The notes under the pieces were generated by a model. That model ran no database searches, was not told the DNA's origin, and saw only the letters and a program-made list of their open reading frames with translations. From contig NZ_VOJA01000004.1 of assembly GCF_007923265.1 (NCBI RefSeq), forward strand, positions 237,493 to 274,391: a stretch of DNA of 36,899 nucleotides, written 5' to 3'. A program made the position numbers and the translations under genes. Below, piece by piece: positions 25,546-34,020 of this stretch (positions are counted from its first letter, which is position 1; the number at the start of each line of letters is the position of its first letter). The stretch is from Francisella salimarina. GTDB lineage: Bacteria; Pseudomonadota; Gammaproteobacteria; Francisellales; Francisellaceae.

Positions 25546-26742
25546 TTAGTATAACTCGTGAGAGTTTGCTTTAACTTCTTCAGCAGATACTCTACGACCA
25601 TTTGCCCACATTTTCTTATACACAAAGAATGTATAAGAGAAGATGATTGGAAGTATAATAACAGCTGCACATAATATACCTATTAGAGAAGTTTGGCTAC
25701 TACTTGCGTTAAATACTGTCAAGCTATATTGGAAATTACCTACATTAGATACCATAATGAATGGGAATAATGCAAAGCCAACAGTTAATACAGCACCTAG
25801 TAGAGAGGCCATACTAGCTATGAAAGCAGCACCATCTTTATCTTTGTTGTTGAACTTGATAACAAGTAATGCACCAACAAAAGCTAGAATAGGAGCAAAC
25901 CACATCCAAATAGTTTTAGCTTGCGTGAAATTATAATACCAAGAATGGTCATTAGTAATAACTCCAGCACTGAATGGATGTTGTAATGCTTCTGATGCGT
26001 ATGTACAACTTGCACCAGTAGAGTACTGATATCCAGGTATTAGAGCAATCCAAATAGCTGCGATTACAAATAAGACTAAGTAAATAGTCGCTGTAACATT
26101 TGTAATTTTTCTGAATCTATCTCTTAAAACGCCATCTGTTCTAAGCTTAGCATAAGCTGAACCATGCATTAGTGACATATTTAGAGCAAATATACCAAAC
26201 AATAATGCAAATGGAGTTAGTAAGTGTATCAAAGTAACCCACATAGATTGATACTGGCCGTTAGTAACAGCACCATATATTAATCTTGAGGTATCATCAT
26301 AAGAGATAGGAAAACCTAAATATAAGTTACCAACAGCTACACCCATGACAACTATAGGAATAACACTTCCTAACAAAAGCATCCAGTCCCAGAAGTTTTT
26401 CCATGTAGGGTTATCTATTTTCTTTCTGTACTCAAAAGCAGGAGGTCTTAAGAAAAGTCCCCATAACACTAGTAAGATAGCGATATATAAACCTGAGAAG
26501 CTAGTAGCATAAACTTGTGGCCAAATAGCAAATATAGCACCACCAGCTGTAATAAACCAAACTTGGCTACCATCCCAAGTAGGGCCAACTGTATTTATGA
26601 TAGCTCTTTTTTCGTAGTCATCTTTACCAACAAATTTGGCAAGAATACCTACACCAAAGTCAAAACCAACAGTAGCAGCTACTAAGAATATTAGAACCCC
26701 TACAACTAGCCAAGAGATAATTTGTAAAACATCTAATAACAT
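25546..26742 (-). CDS. cydB: Cytochrome bd ubiquinol oxidase subunit II
   Basis: 398 residues, about eight to nine membrane helices. Partner of CydA; together they reduce oxygen at low concentration and resist nitric oxide and peroxide. Marks: FLVAATVGFDFGVGIL near 19-34, NTVGPTWDGSQVWFITAGGAIFAIWPQVYAT near 50-80, and LWGLFLRPPAFEYRKK near 93-108. AAGGAGA lies 5 bases before ATG 26742, and it starts 10 bases after cydA. Slightly longer than E. coli CydB (379). Confidence 0.95.
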   Translation of the reverse strand: MLLDVLQIISWLVVGVLIFLVAATVGFDFGVGILAKFVGKDDYEKRAIINTVGPTWDGSQVWFITAGGAIFAIWPQVYATSFSGLYIAILLVLWGLFLRPPAFEYRKKIDNPTWKNFWDWMLLLGSVIPIVVMGVAVGNLYLGFPISYDDTSRLIYGAVTNGQYQSMWVTLIHLLTPFALLFGIFALNMSLMHGSAYAKLRTDGVLRDRFRKITNVTATIYLVLFVIAAIWIALIPGYQYSTGASCTYASEALQHPFSAGVITNDHSWYYNFTQAKTIWMWFAPILAFVGALLVIKFNNKDKDGAAFIASMASLLGAVLTVGFALFPFIMVSNVGNFQYSLTVFNASSSQTSLIGILCAAVIILPIIFSYTFFVYKKMWANGRRVSAEEVKANSHELY

Positions 26743-26752
26743 TTATCTCTCC

Positions 26753-28507
26753 TTATTTATCATTTTTGTTTTGTTCAAAATGGTATTTACCAGTGCCTAA
26801 CGAACTAGGTCCTAGTCTTGCATACTTGAACATTAAGAAAATTAGTACAGCAAATAAGCTTAAGTCTATTAGACAGAAGATTGCCATAGATGTACCTACA
26901 TCAGCAGCCGTAAGAGCTGAAGAACTTATACTAGTAGGAAGCTCTCCATATACTGTCCAAGGCTGACGACCATGCTCTGTTACGAACCAGCCAGCAGAGC
27001 AAGCAATAAATGGTAATGGGATTGACCATAGCATTACTCTTAATACAAGTCTGCTAAATTTAGAACTACCTAAAGAGTTTTTAGCAAGAAGGATTAAGCC
27101 AACAAACATTAGAGCAAACAATAATAGACCAATTCCAACCATTATTCTAAATGCCCAGAATATGCTAACAACTTCAGGGACCATATTAGTAGCCGTTGCT
27201 TTTACTAATTCAGGATCGTTAGCAACTTTTGCTATCGTATCTGAATCAGCTTTGCCATACTTCTCTTGAGCTACTTGTACAAGTAACTTACCGAAGCCCA
27301 TGTATCTTTGATATTCAGGGTTGTTGTAGTTAGCATAGCTAGCATCAGGAGTATCACCTTCATGACCAGTTTCTCTCCACTTAAGAAGATCTGCGTACGC
27401 TAAGCCACCATCTCTAATCATAACTACCGCAGCTGGTACTTTTTCGTACTTAGCAGGGTTAGCAGCAGCTACTTCTGGAGATACATCAGCAGTTTCACCT
27501 GTTGCGATATCTCTGTAGTATGCAAGATTAGGATTTCTAGTACCATTAGCATCAGCTTTTCCATAGAGGATAGCTTTGATACCAGGGACTTCTACATCTG
27601 TAGAGTGAGTAGCGATTAGGCCAAGTACAGCAGGTATCTCTACTGCATAATGGTTTTCTTGGTCAGCATTGCTTGGGATAGCTACAGCATTGAAAGCAGC
27701 AGGAGCTTTAGAAGTATCCCATTCAGCTTCTATCGAAGCCATTTTTAATGGTTGTACTTTAAATGCATCTACACCGTTTGCATCACCGAAGAACATCGCC
27801 ATAGTACATGCAACGATACCGAAACCTAAGCCAACACCCAAAGATCTTTTAGCAAAACCGCTATCACGATTTTTTAGTAGATAGAAAGCACTAATACCGA
27901 TTACAAAAGTTGCACCAGTTGTGTATCCAGCTGTTATCACATGACCAAAGTTTGTTTGTGCTGTTTCATTTAGGAATACTTGAAGTAAGCTTACAGTTTC
28001 CATTCTCATTGTAGATGCAACGAACTCAGAACCAACAGGATGTTGCATATAACCGTTAGCAACCAATATTAGTAACGCAGAGAAGCTTGAACCTATTGCT
28101 AAGCAGAATGTAGACAGTAAGTGTTGTTTCTTTGATAATTTATCCCAGCCGAAGAAGAATAAACCAGCAAAAGTAGACTCAAGCATAAATGCTGCCAAGC
28201 CTTCAATAGCCAGAGGTGTACCAAAAATATCACCTACTGATTGAGAGTAGTATGACCAGTTAGTACCGAATTCAAACTCCATAGTTAGACCAGTAATAAT
28301 CCCTAGAGCGAAGTTAATTCCGAGTAATTTACCCCAAAACTTCACCATATCTTTATATACTTGCTTACCTGTTCTTACGTACATTAGTTCCATTGTGAAT
28401 AAAATCCACGTTAGCCCTAACGTTAGAGGAACAAATAAGAAGTGAAATGATGCTGTTAAACCAAACTGCAATCTTGCTAAGTCAACAGACATGAGCGTTG
28501 GTAACAT
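26753..28507 (-). CDS. cydA: Cytochrome bd ubiquinol oxidase subunit I
   Basis: 584 residues (E. coli: 522); binds haems b558, b595 and d, and oxidises ubiquinol. Haem-ligand histidines are visible: His22 in ASFHFLFVPLTLG and the His in NFGHVITAGY (near 192), with a Met in the FRIMVGIG region. KFWGKLLGINFALGIITGLTMEFEFGTNW and the C-terminal RLGPSSLGTGKYHFEQ are nearly the same as in E. coli. The extra length is in the periplasmic region after helix 6 (about 260-430), so the Q-loop is enlarged and different. AGGAGA lies 6 bases before ATG 28507. First gene of cydABX. Confidence 0.96.
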   Translation of the reverse strand: MLPTLMSVDLARLQFGLTASFHFLFVPLTLGLTWILFTMELMYVRTGKQVYKDMVKFWGKLLGINFALGIITGLTMEFEFGTNWSYYSQSVGDIFGTPLAIEGLAAFMLESTFAGLFFFGWDKLSKKQHLLSTFCLAIGSSFSALLILVANGYMQHPVGSEFVASTMRMETVSLLQVFLNETAQTNFGHVITAGYTTGATFVIGISAFYLLKNRDSGFAKRSLGVGLGFGIVACTMAMFFGDANGVDAFKVQPLKMASIEAEWDTSKAPAAFNAVAIPSNADQENHYAVEIPAVLGLIATHSTDVEVPGIKAILYGKADANGTRNPNLAYYRDIATGETADVSPEVAAANPAKYEKVPAAVVMIRDGGLAYADLLKWRETGHEGDTPDASYANYNNPEYQRYMGFGKLLVQVAQEKYGKADSDTIAKVANDPELVKATATNMVPEVVSIFWAFRIMVGIGLLLFALMFVGLILLAKNSLGSSKFSRLVLRVMLWSIPLPFIACSAGWFVTEHGRQPWTVYGELPTSISSSALTAADVGTSMAIFCLIDLSLFAVLIFLMFKYARLGPSSLGTGKYHFEQNKNDK

Positions 28508-28894
28508 GTTGCTTCTCCTTATAGTTCTAGTATTTTAGTGTTATTTCCTTTTTGTAAAAGAATTGGAAAGAAAAAATCTTATAATTTGATAATTTAGAGG
28601 TCTTTTCTTGCCTTATAATTATACACTCCAAATTTTAACATATTAATAGCCTAAATCAAAAATTAAATTCGAGTGAAGATATTGAAAATAAAGGCTTTGA
28701 GTATACTAAAATGGTATAGTATCTGGTTTGAATTTAGATACCTAATGCAGGTGAAATTAAGCTATATATTAGCTTTTGAGAAGTTATTTATTTAAAACGG
28801 AGGGGTTGAATTTATACTGCTACAAGCTGCATATTTAAAAATCTTATTTGTTATATTTAAATTTCTTATGTATAAAATGCATTTAATTTAAAGA
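28508..28894. other. 387-base intergenic region between lpxD and cydABX
   Basis: Holds the probable cydA promoter (TATAAT at 28618-28623 on minus), giving a leader of about 100 bases. It also has small inverted repeats: AAGCTA/TAGCTT near 28770-28786 and ATACTA/TAGTAT near 28704-28723. A single TTGAT half-site near 28587 is too little for an FNR site. GGAGGGG near 28799-28805 on plus looks like a ribosome site but is not followed by a convincing gene. No coding region is supported. Confidence 0.6.
28618..28623 (-). promoter_or_regulatory. -10 element of the cydABX operon
   Basis: TATAAT on the minus strand preceded by TG directly upstream (TGTATAAT). A TTAATA 17 bases before it could serve as a weak -35. 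Leader to cydA is about 100 bases. Confidence 0.45.
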
Positions 28895-29941
28895 TTAAAG
28901 ATCTATTTTTAGACTTTTTGCTAGTGCTTTGAGTTTTTTCATAGTTTCTGGAAGCTTCCTGATGGCTATCCATTGTTTTGCTAATTCAGTATCTTTATAG
29001 GCAGGGTATCCCATGTGACTCTCGCCAGCAGGGACATCCCACATTACACCAGCTTTACCACCGATACGAGCACCACTACCAATCTTAGTATGGTCTTTGA
29101 TACCAGCATTACCAGCAATAACTACTCCATCGCCAACCACTACAGAACCACTGATACCAGCTTGTCCACATATCATACAGCCTTTACCAATAATGACATT
29201 GTGACCTATCTGAACTAGGTTATCGATTTTTGTATAATCACCAATTATTGTTGAGCCGTATTTAGCATTGTCAATACATGTGTTAGAACCAATATCTACA
29301 AAACTGCCAATCACAACATTACCTATATGAGGAATTCTAACTATACTTCTACCATCTTCTGAAGGTCTGTAGCCAAATCCATCTGTACCTATAGAGCAGT
29401 TTGAGTACAGTCTACAGAAGTGTCCTATAACTGTTCTATCTCGAATTGTAACACTAGGCCATATAATGCAGTTAGTACCAATTTTTGTATCGTTATAAAT
29501 ACATACATTGGCGTAGATTATTGTATTATCACCAATTTCAACATTTTTACCAATGTATGCTCCTGGGCCAATTGAGACATTTTTACCAATTTTTGCTGAT
29601 GGGTCTATAACAGCTTTTTCATGAATGCCGTTTTGCTCAGGGTATGGTACAGAGAATAGTTCTAGTACCTTAGCCATGGCTAAGTCTGCGTTATTCACTA
29701 CCAATATTGGCTTATCATTAATTTTTGCTAACTCAGTGCTAATCTTATCGCTGACAATAGCAGCGGCAGCCTTTGAGTTTTCCCAAAGCTTAAGATGCTC
29801 GTGTTGATCTATTAAAGTCAAATCATTTTCTTTTGCGGATTCCGCATAATTAAGTCCTGAAATAATAACTTCAGTAGACGGGTTATTGATTATTCTTGCT
29901 TTTAGAATATCGGAAATTTGTTTGAGAGTGTGTTGCAACAT
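28895..29941 (-). CDS. lpxD: UDP-3-O-acyl-glucosamine N-acyltransferase
   Basis: 348 residues (E. coli: 341). Adds the second, amide-linked acyl chain in lipid A synthesis. The N-terminal uridine-binding domain (1 to ~105) is followed by a left-handed beta-helix of hexapeptide repeats ([29 protein letters not shown] and on) from ~107 to ~300, with the catalytic His247 in [12 protein letters not shown] and GGKAGVMWD near the end. It stands apart from the usual skp-lpxD-fabZ-lpxA cluster. Francisella is known to carry two lpxD genes with different temperature/chain-length roles; this isolated one may be the second copy, which cannot be decided here. AGGGGA is 2 bases from the ATG; TTG as second codon is an alternative start. 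Confidence 0.93.
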   Translation of the reverse strand: MLQHTLKQISDILKARIINNPSTEVIISGLNYAESAKENDLTLIDQHEHLKLWENSKAAAAIVSDKISTELAKINDKPILVVNNADLAMAKVLELFSVPYPEQNGIHEKAVIDPSAKIGKNVSIGPGAYIGKNVEIGDNTIIYANVCIYNDTKIGTNCIIWPSVTIRDRTVIGHFCRLYSNCSIGTDGFGYRPSEDGRSIVRIPHIGNVVIGSFVDIGSNTCIDNAKYGSTIIGDYTKIDNLVQIGHNVIIGKGCMICGQAGISGSVVVGDGVVIAGNAGIKDHTKIGSGARIGGKAGVMWDVPAGESHMGYPAYKDTELAKQWIAIRKLPETMKKLKALAKSLKIDL

Positions 29942-30012
29942 CTTCCCCTAAAGTACACTTGTACTACAAAGATAGCATACTTCAACGTATTTTGATATCA
30001 GCTAAAGTTGCA

Positions 30013-30708
30013 TTAGTCACCAACACCAAAATCAGTATTGCTGACAAGTATCTCAAATTGTGGATCATTAAATAGCTCCTTATATTCATCTAAGAACCAT
30101 TTTTTCAACTCTTCATCTGCTTTTATTGATGTTGTATTGTTTACATATAGATTCAAAGTCGTGTGATTAAAGTGTTTTTTAGCTATTTCAATATCTTTTT
30201 TTATTATTTCTTTTGTTTGACCTTTGACACCAATCAAGAGACAAACTGAGTCAAATAGCTCACTTAGCTGTTGGGGTGATGTATGAAAGAATCCTTTATT
30301 TAAAATTTTTTCTCTAAACTGATTATCAAAGCTTTCTAAACCAGTTTTGATAAAGATATTAGTATCAAATAGATCTTTGATTTTGTGTAGATGGTCTTTG
30401 TACATCCAGTGCGCTTCGACAAAAAGTAGTTTGATATCTTTTTCTTGAACTATTTCTTTAATACGATTTTTAGTTGCTTGAGGAAGTTCAAATACATTGC
30501 CTGAATTTATTATTTCAAGAACACCAAACTCTCCGCTAACATTGTTTAAAATATCAAAATTAATAGAGTTGATTTCGTCAATATTTTTTGAGTTATCTAG
30601 TATATAGTCACAAAAAGTACATTTTCCATAAGCACAAGGGCGACTTTTTAGCAGTACGATTTCTCTTTTGTAGCGATGGACATCTGTGATTTTGCTATAA
30701 CGATCCAT
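30013..30708 (-). CDS. Small radical SAM protein of unknown function
   Basis: 231 residues. The iron-sulfur motif is Cys25-x4-Cys30-x2-Cys33 (SRPCAYGKCTFCDY), not the usual Cx3Cx2C. Other radical SAM signs: IINSGNVFELP near 66-76 and FIKTGLESFDNQFREKILNKGF near 137-158, typical of Elp3/YhcC-like enzymes. The barrel is short and there is no extra C-terminal domain. The CxxxxCxxCDY-like start faintly resembles the TIGR01210/archaeosine-type group. It starts in a one-base overlap (TAATG) with the pdxY stop, so the two are coupled. Substrate unknown; a link to B6 is only positional. Confidence 0.82.
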   Translation of the reverse strand: MDRYSKITDVHRYKREIVLLKSRPCAYGKCTFCDYILDNSKNIDEINSINFDILNNVSGEFGVLEIINSGNVFELPQATKNRIKEIVQEKDIKLLFVEAHWMYKDHLHKIKDLFDTNIFIKTGLESFDNQFREKILNKGFFHTSPQQLSELFDSVCLLIGVKGQTKEIIKKDIEIAKKHFNHTTLNLYVNNTTSIKADEELKKWFLDEYKELFNDPQFEILVSNTDFGVGD

Positions 30709-31559
30709 TATTTGATGTACTCCTGTGCTTGTATTAAGGCTAGCTCATCAGTGTTTAATTCGTGTGTAACCCTGAAGATGCCGTCCAAACATCTAGTAAC
30801 CAAACTTAGAGCTTCATCTAATGTTTTACCCTTTAAAAGATAACTTAAAAACATCGCTGCAGTAATATCACCTGAGCCACTTACTTTAGGTTGAACTTTA
30901 TATTTGGCAGATTCCATATAAGAAAAGTTATTGTTCTGGTAAATTGCAATACCAGTTTTATTTTTATCAAAAGACACACTTGTAACGATTATGATTTGTT
31001 TTTCATTTTTGGTTTTTACAATTAGACTTTGGCATGCTTTGACTATATCTTCATGTTTTCTTATCTCGACACCGCTTAGTACACTTAGCTCAAATATATT
31101 TGGTGTAATTATGTCAGCTAATGGTAATAAATATTTTAAGAATATTTCTGGGTGATCGTTTGATGCAAAAATATGTCCTGTTTCATCTTCATCATATTTA
31201 TCACCAAAGACAGGGTCACAGCAGTATAGGCTAGCTTGTTTTTTTTCTTTTAGTAATGTGACTGTATTTGCAATAACTTTAGCAACATCGACGTTGCCGA
31301 TATATCCAGATAAGATAGCATCCTGTTTTGCTAAGAAGTTGTTAGTAATCAAGCCTTCTATAACATTTTGAATATCTTCAGCACTAAAAAAAGAACCTTT
31401 AAAAAAGTCGTATTGAGTATGGTTTGAGAGCTGGACTGTATATATTGGAGAGACTTCTATACCAAGACGCTGCATAGGGAATACGGCAGCTTTATTACCG
31501 GCATAGCCATAGGCTACATGAGATTGAATAGATAATACTTTTGGGGTACTTACACTCAT
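30708..31559 (-). CDS. pdxY: Pyridoxal/pyridoxine kinase
   Basis: 283 residues, ribokinase fold; phosphorylates vitamin B6 for salvage to PLP. Marks: VLSIQSHVAYGYAGNKAAVFPMQRLG near 8-33, YTVQLSNHTQY near 40-50, CCDPVFGDKY near 112-121, DIITPNIFELSVLSG near 149-163, and the catalytic loop PKVSGSGDITAAMFLSYLL near 224-242. PdxY and PdxK are hard to separate; length and start favour PdxY. It begins 3 bases after the lipoprotein stop and overlaps the next gene by one base: a three-gene operon. Confidence 0.93.
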   Translation of the reverse strand: MSVSTPKVLSIQSHVAYGYAGNKAAVFPMQRLGIEVSPIYTVQLSNHTQYDFFKGSFFSAEDIQNVIEGLITNNFLAKQDAILSGYIGNVDVAKVIANTVTLLKEKKQASLYCCDPVFGDKYDEDETGHIFASNDHPEIFLKYLLPLADIITPNIFELSVLSGVEIRKHEDIVKACQSLIVKTKNEKQIIIVTSVSFDKNKTGIAIYQNNNFSYMESAKYKVQPKVSGSGDITAAMFLSYLLKGKTLDEALSLVTRCLDGIFRVTHELNTDELALIQAQEYIK

Positions 31560-31562
31560 TAT

Positions 31563-31994
31563 TTATAATCCTAGATTACTCTTTATGTTTGTTAGTAAAT
31601 TAACAGATGCTTCTTTATTGCCAAACTTACCTATTCGGATAAGTAAATTAACAGTATTGTCGTTACCTTTGAGTAGTTTTATATCAAAATTAACCGTATG
31701 GACTTTGTCAAAAAAACTGCCGTTGATAGTGTACGTGCCAGTGATGTTCGCGGTGTCATCATTGATGTTGCTAGTTACTATTTTATTACTACCGTTATTT
31801 AGAGCCAAAAGTGTTGCATTGTATACACTTTGCAGGCTAGTGTTATCAATTTTAGCAGAAAAAGTACCATTCACAAATCTTGCAATAGATTCGCCTGCTG
31901 AGTTCAGATTGCTAGTTAAATCAGATGTGTTCGAGCAGCTAACTAGTGTTAAACTTACTAGCATTGATACTGCCCACATTTTAAGAAATTTCAT
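31563..31994 (-). CDS. Small lipoprotein, DUF3568-like
   Basis: 143 residues from ATG 31994; a longer frame from 32096 hides the signal peptide. MKFLKMWAVSMLVSLTLVSC is a type II signal with lipobox LVSC. The mature part (FSAKIDNTSLQSVYNATLLAL, ANITGTYTINGSFFDKVHTVNFDIKLLKG, VNLLIRIGKFG) is a mix of one helix and beta strands, as in the DUF3568 lipoproteins that I associate with Francisella. Function unknown. It is first in an operon with pdxY and the radical SAM gene, and diverges from moxR by 145 bases. A TTATAAA at 32029-32034 (minus) could be its -10, overlapped by an inverted repeat. Confidence 0.72.
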   Translation of the reverse strand: MKFLKMWAVSMLVSLTLVSCSNTSDLTSNLNSAGESIARFVNGTFSAKIDNTSLQSVYNATLLALNNGSNKIVTSNINDDTANITGTYTINGSFFDKVHTVNFDIKLLKGNDNTVNLLIRIGKFGNKEASVNLLTNIKSNLGL

Positions 31995-32017
31995 AAGAAT
32001 TTTGTCGATTTTAGTTA

Positions 32018-32033
32018 ATAAACTAAAGTTTAT
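32018..32033. promoter_or_regulatory. Inverted repeat over the lipoprotein promoter
   Basis: ATAAACT at 32018-32024 pairs with AGTTTAT at 32027-32033 around two A. It overlaps the likely -10 of the lipoprotein-pdxY operon, so a repressor site is possible. AT-rich, so chance is not excluded. Confidence 0.35.
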
Positions 32034-32078
32034 AACACTGTTTAATCTTTGTAAATTAGTTATATCGAGCCTAGACTC

Positions 32079-32106
32079 TTGAAAAACTAGTAACAACCCA
32101 TATACT
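32079..32106 (+). promoter_or_regulatory. Promoter of the moxR operon
   Basis: TTGAAA at 32079-32084 and TATACT at 32101-32106 with a 16-base spacer: the best sigma-70-like pair in the window. Transcription would start near 32113, giving a leader of about 27 bases with a GGAG ribosome site before the GTG start. Confidence 0.6.
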
Positions 32107-32139
32107 CTACAAAAGAAGATAAGAGGTTTTGGAGAGACT

Positions 32140-33096
32140 GTGTCTGTATATAATCAGTTTGAGGAATTACTAGAGTTCTTAAACAATCGTGTTGTTGGTC
32201 AAGAAAATTTAAATAAGCGTTTATTGATAGCATTGCTAGCTGGAGGACACTTACTTGTAGAGGGAGCTCCTGGGTTAGCTAAGACAACTGCGATCAAAAC
32301 ATTGTCTGAAAGTATAGATTGCTCTTATCATAGAGTGCAGTTTACACCGGATCTTTTGCCGGCAGATTTGACAGGGACAGAGATATACATACCTCAGCAA
32401 CAGAGCTTTGAGTTTCAGTTAGGGCCATTATTTCATAACCTATTGCTTGCTGATGAGATAAATAGGGCGCCTGCAAAGGTTCAGTCAGCATTGCTTGAAG
32501 CTATGGGAGAGAAGCAGATTACGGTTGGTAAGAAGACTTATCCTTTGTCTAATCTTTTTATGGTGATGGCTACACAAAATCCAATTGAACAAGAAGGTAC
32601 TTATCCACTTCCTGAAGCACAGTTAGACAGGTTTATGCTTTTTGTGAAAATTGAGTATCCGGATCCAAAAACTGAAGCAAAAATTCTGGCTATAAGTAGA
32701 GGTGAAGCACTAGGGCATAAATTACGCTACCCAAATATTTCTCAAGAAGCAATTTTTGCAGCACAAGAGGAAGTTTTGAATGTTCAGATGTCAGCAGCTC
32801 TTGAGCAATATATTATTGAGTTGATTCTAGCTACTAGAGATCCATCAAAATATAGTCCAAGTATCAAAAAGTGGATTGCCTTTGGCGCAAGTCCTAGGGG
32901 AACAATAGCGCTAGATAGAGCGGCTCGAGCGCATGCTTGGCTATCTGGCAATGATTATGTATCTCCTGGAGATGTCCATGCAGTTATATATGAAGTGCTA
33001 CGTCACAGAATATTACTAACATTTGAAGCAGATGTTGATGGTATCACAAGTGATGATGTGATTGCTGAATTGCTAAAGGCTGTGCCAATCCCATAG
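32140..33096 (+). CDS. moxR: MoxR-family AAA+ ATPase
   Basis: 318 residues. Chaperone-like ATPase thought to help assemble or activate VWA-domain partners encoded next to it. Walker A EGAPGLAKTT at 41-50, Walker B LLLADEINRAP at 101-111, sensor 1 MATQNPIEQEGTYPLPEAQLDRFM near 148-171, and the C-terminal lid with ASPRGTIALDRAARAHA. Start at GTG 32140 with GGAG 5-6 bases upstream. It leads an operon with DUF58, DUF4381 and two VWA genes. As I recall, this operon was shown in F. tularensis LVS to matter for heat, acid and oxidative stress and for virulence. Confidence 0.95.
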   Translation: MSVYNQFEELLEFLNNRVVGQENLNKRLLIALLAGGHLLVEGAPGLAKTTAIKTLSESIDCSYHRVQFTPDLLPADLTGTEIYIPQQQSFEFQLGPLFHNLLLADEINRAPAKVQSALLEAMGEKQITVGKKTYPLSNLFMVMATQNPIEQEGTYPLPEAQLDRFMLFVKIEYPDPKTEAKILAISRGEALGHKLRYPNISQEAIFAAQEEVLNVQMSAALEQYIIELILATRDPSKYSPSIKKWIAFGASPRGTIALDRAARAHAWLSGNDYVSPGDVHAVIYEVLRHRILLTFEADVDGITSDDVIAELLKAVPIP

Positions 33097-33108
33097 AGTA
33101 TACCTTCA

Positions 33109-34020
33109 ATGAAAAGTTATAAAGGCATTAAGGCTGATATTCAAGAGCTTTTGAATCATCGCTATCAGGCAAAGTCACTAAAATTATTTGCTAATCAGAA
33201 AGTTAATACGACTAATGCTGGTACAAATATTTCTAACGCAAAAGGTCGTGGTATGGACTTTGATGAGGTTAGACATTATCAAGCAGGCGATGATATTAGA
33301 TTGATGCACTGGTCACTTACAGCAAGGCTTGGTAAACCATACACTAAAGTTTATCATGAAGAGCGTGAACGTAGTCTGTATTTTATTGTTGATCAAAATA
33401 GTACAATGAATTTTGGTACAAGGGAGTGCTTTAAGTGTGTTAAGGCAGCTAATACATTAGCGTTATTAGGATTTGGAGCGTTAGAGGCTAATGATAAGGT
33501 TGGTGGTATCATTTTTGATGATCAAGGCTATAGCTTCTACCCCGCGAAACAAGATAAATCAGCCTTGATTAAAATGTTTAATCTTATAACGACTGATCAC
33601 AAAGATTATCAGCTTAAATCTCAAAAGAAACTAGCAGATGTTATAAAGTTTCTTTATGCTAAAGTTCGTAGTAATAGTGTGATAATTATTATTAGTGACT
33701 TTAGTAGTTTTGATGAGCAAGCAAAACAGTATCTTAAATTATTGAGAGCTAAAAATGAGGTTATAAATATATTTAGTTATGATCCTATAGAAAAGGAGTT
33801 ACCAGCTTTAGATACATATTATTTTAGTGATGGTGAGCATCGTATAGTATTAGATGCTGCGAGTAAGAAACAAAGAAGTGTTTATAAAAACCTTTATCAA
33901 GAAAGATACACTGCGATAAAGGATTTTTCACGTAAGAATAAAACAGGGTTTATTGAGATAGCAACGAATGATGATCTGGTTAAAGCAGTAAACTATGGGA
34001 TAGCTAATTATGCAAACTAA
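33109..34020 (+). CDS. DUF58 domain protein
   Basis: 303 residues, cytosolic (no membrane segment). The DUF58 core GRGMDFDEVRHYQAGDDIRLMHWSLTARLGKPYTKVYHEERERSLYFIVDQNSTM spans residues ~46-103, and a VWA-like fold follows with a degenerate metal site (DQNSTM in place of DxSxS) and IIISDFSSFD near 191-200. DUF58 proteins occur almost always beside moxR and are probably its partners. It starts 12 bases after moxR and overlaps the next gene by 11 bases. ATG 33109 has no strong ribosome site. Confidence 0.9.
   Translation: MKSYKGIKADIQELLNHRYQAKSLKLFANQKVNTTNAGTNISNAKGRGMDFDEVRHYQAGDDIRLMHWSLTARLGKPYTKVYHEERERSLYFIVDQNSTMNFGTRECFKCVKAANTLALLGFGALEANDKVGGIIFDDQGYSFYPAKQDKSALIKMFNLITTDHKDYQLKSQKKLADVIKFLYAKVRSNSVIIIISDFSSFDEQAKQYLKLLRAKNEVINIFSYDPIEKELPALDTYYFSDGEHRIVLDAASKKQRSVYKNLYQERYTAIKDFSRKNKTGFIEIATNDDLVKAVNYGIANYAN

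Noticed and set aside
28745-28795. 16-residue plus-strand frame from ATG in the lpxD-cydA gap
   Set aside because: No ribosome site; short and in AT-rich DNA where such frames are frequent.
31585-32082. 165-residue plus-strand frame opposite the lipoprotein
   Set aside because: Antisense shadow; the opposite strand has a coherent signal peptide and operon context.
31995-32096. Longer start for the DUF3568-like lipoprotein
   Set aside because: It would mask the type II signal peptide that begins at ATG 31994.
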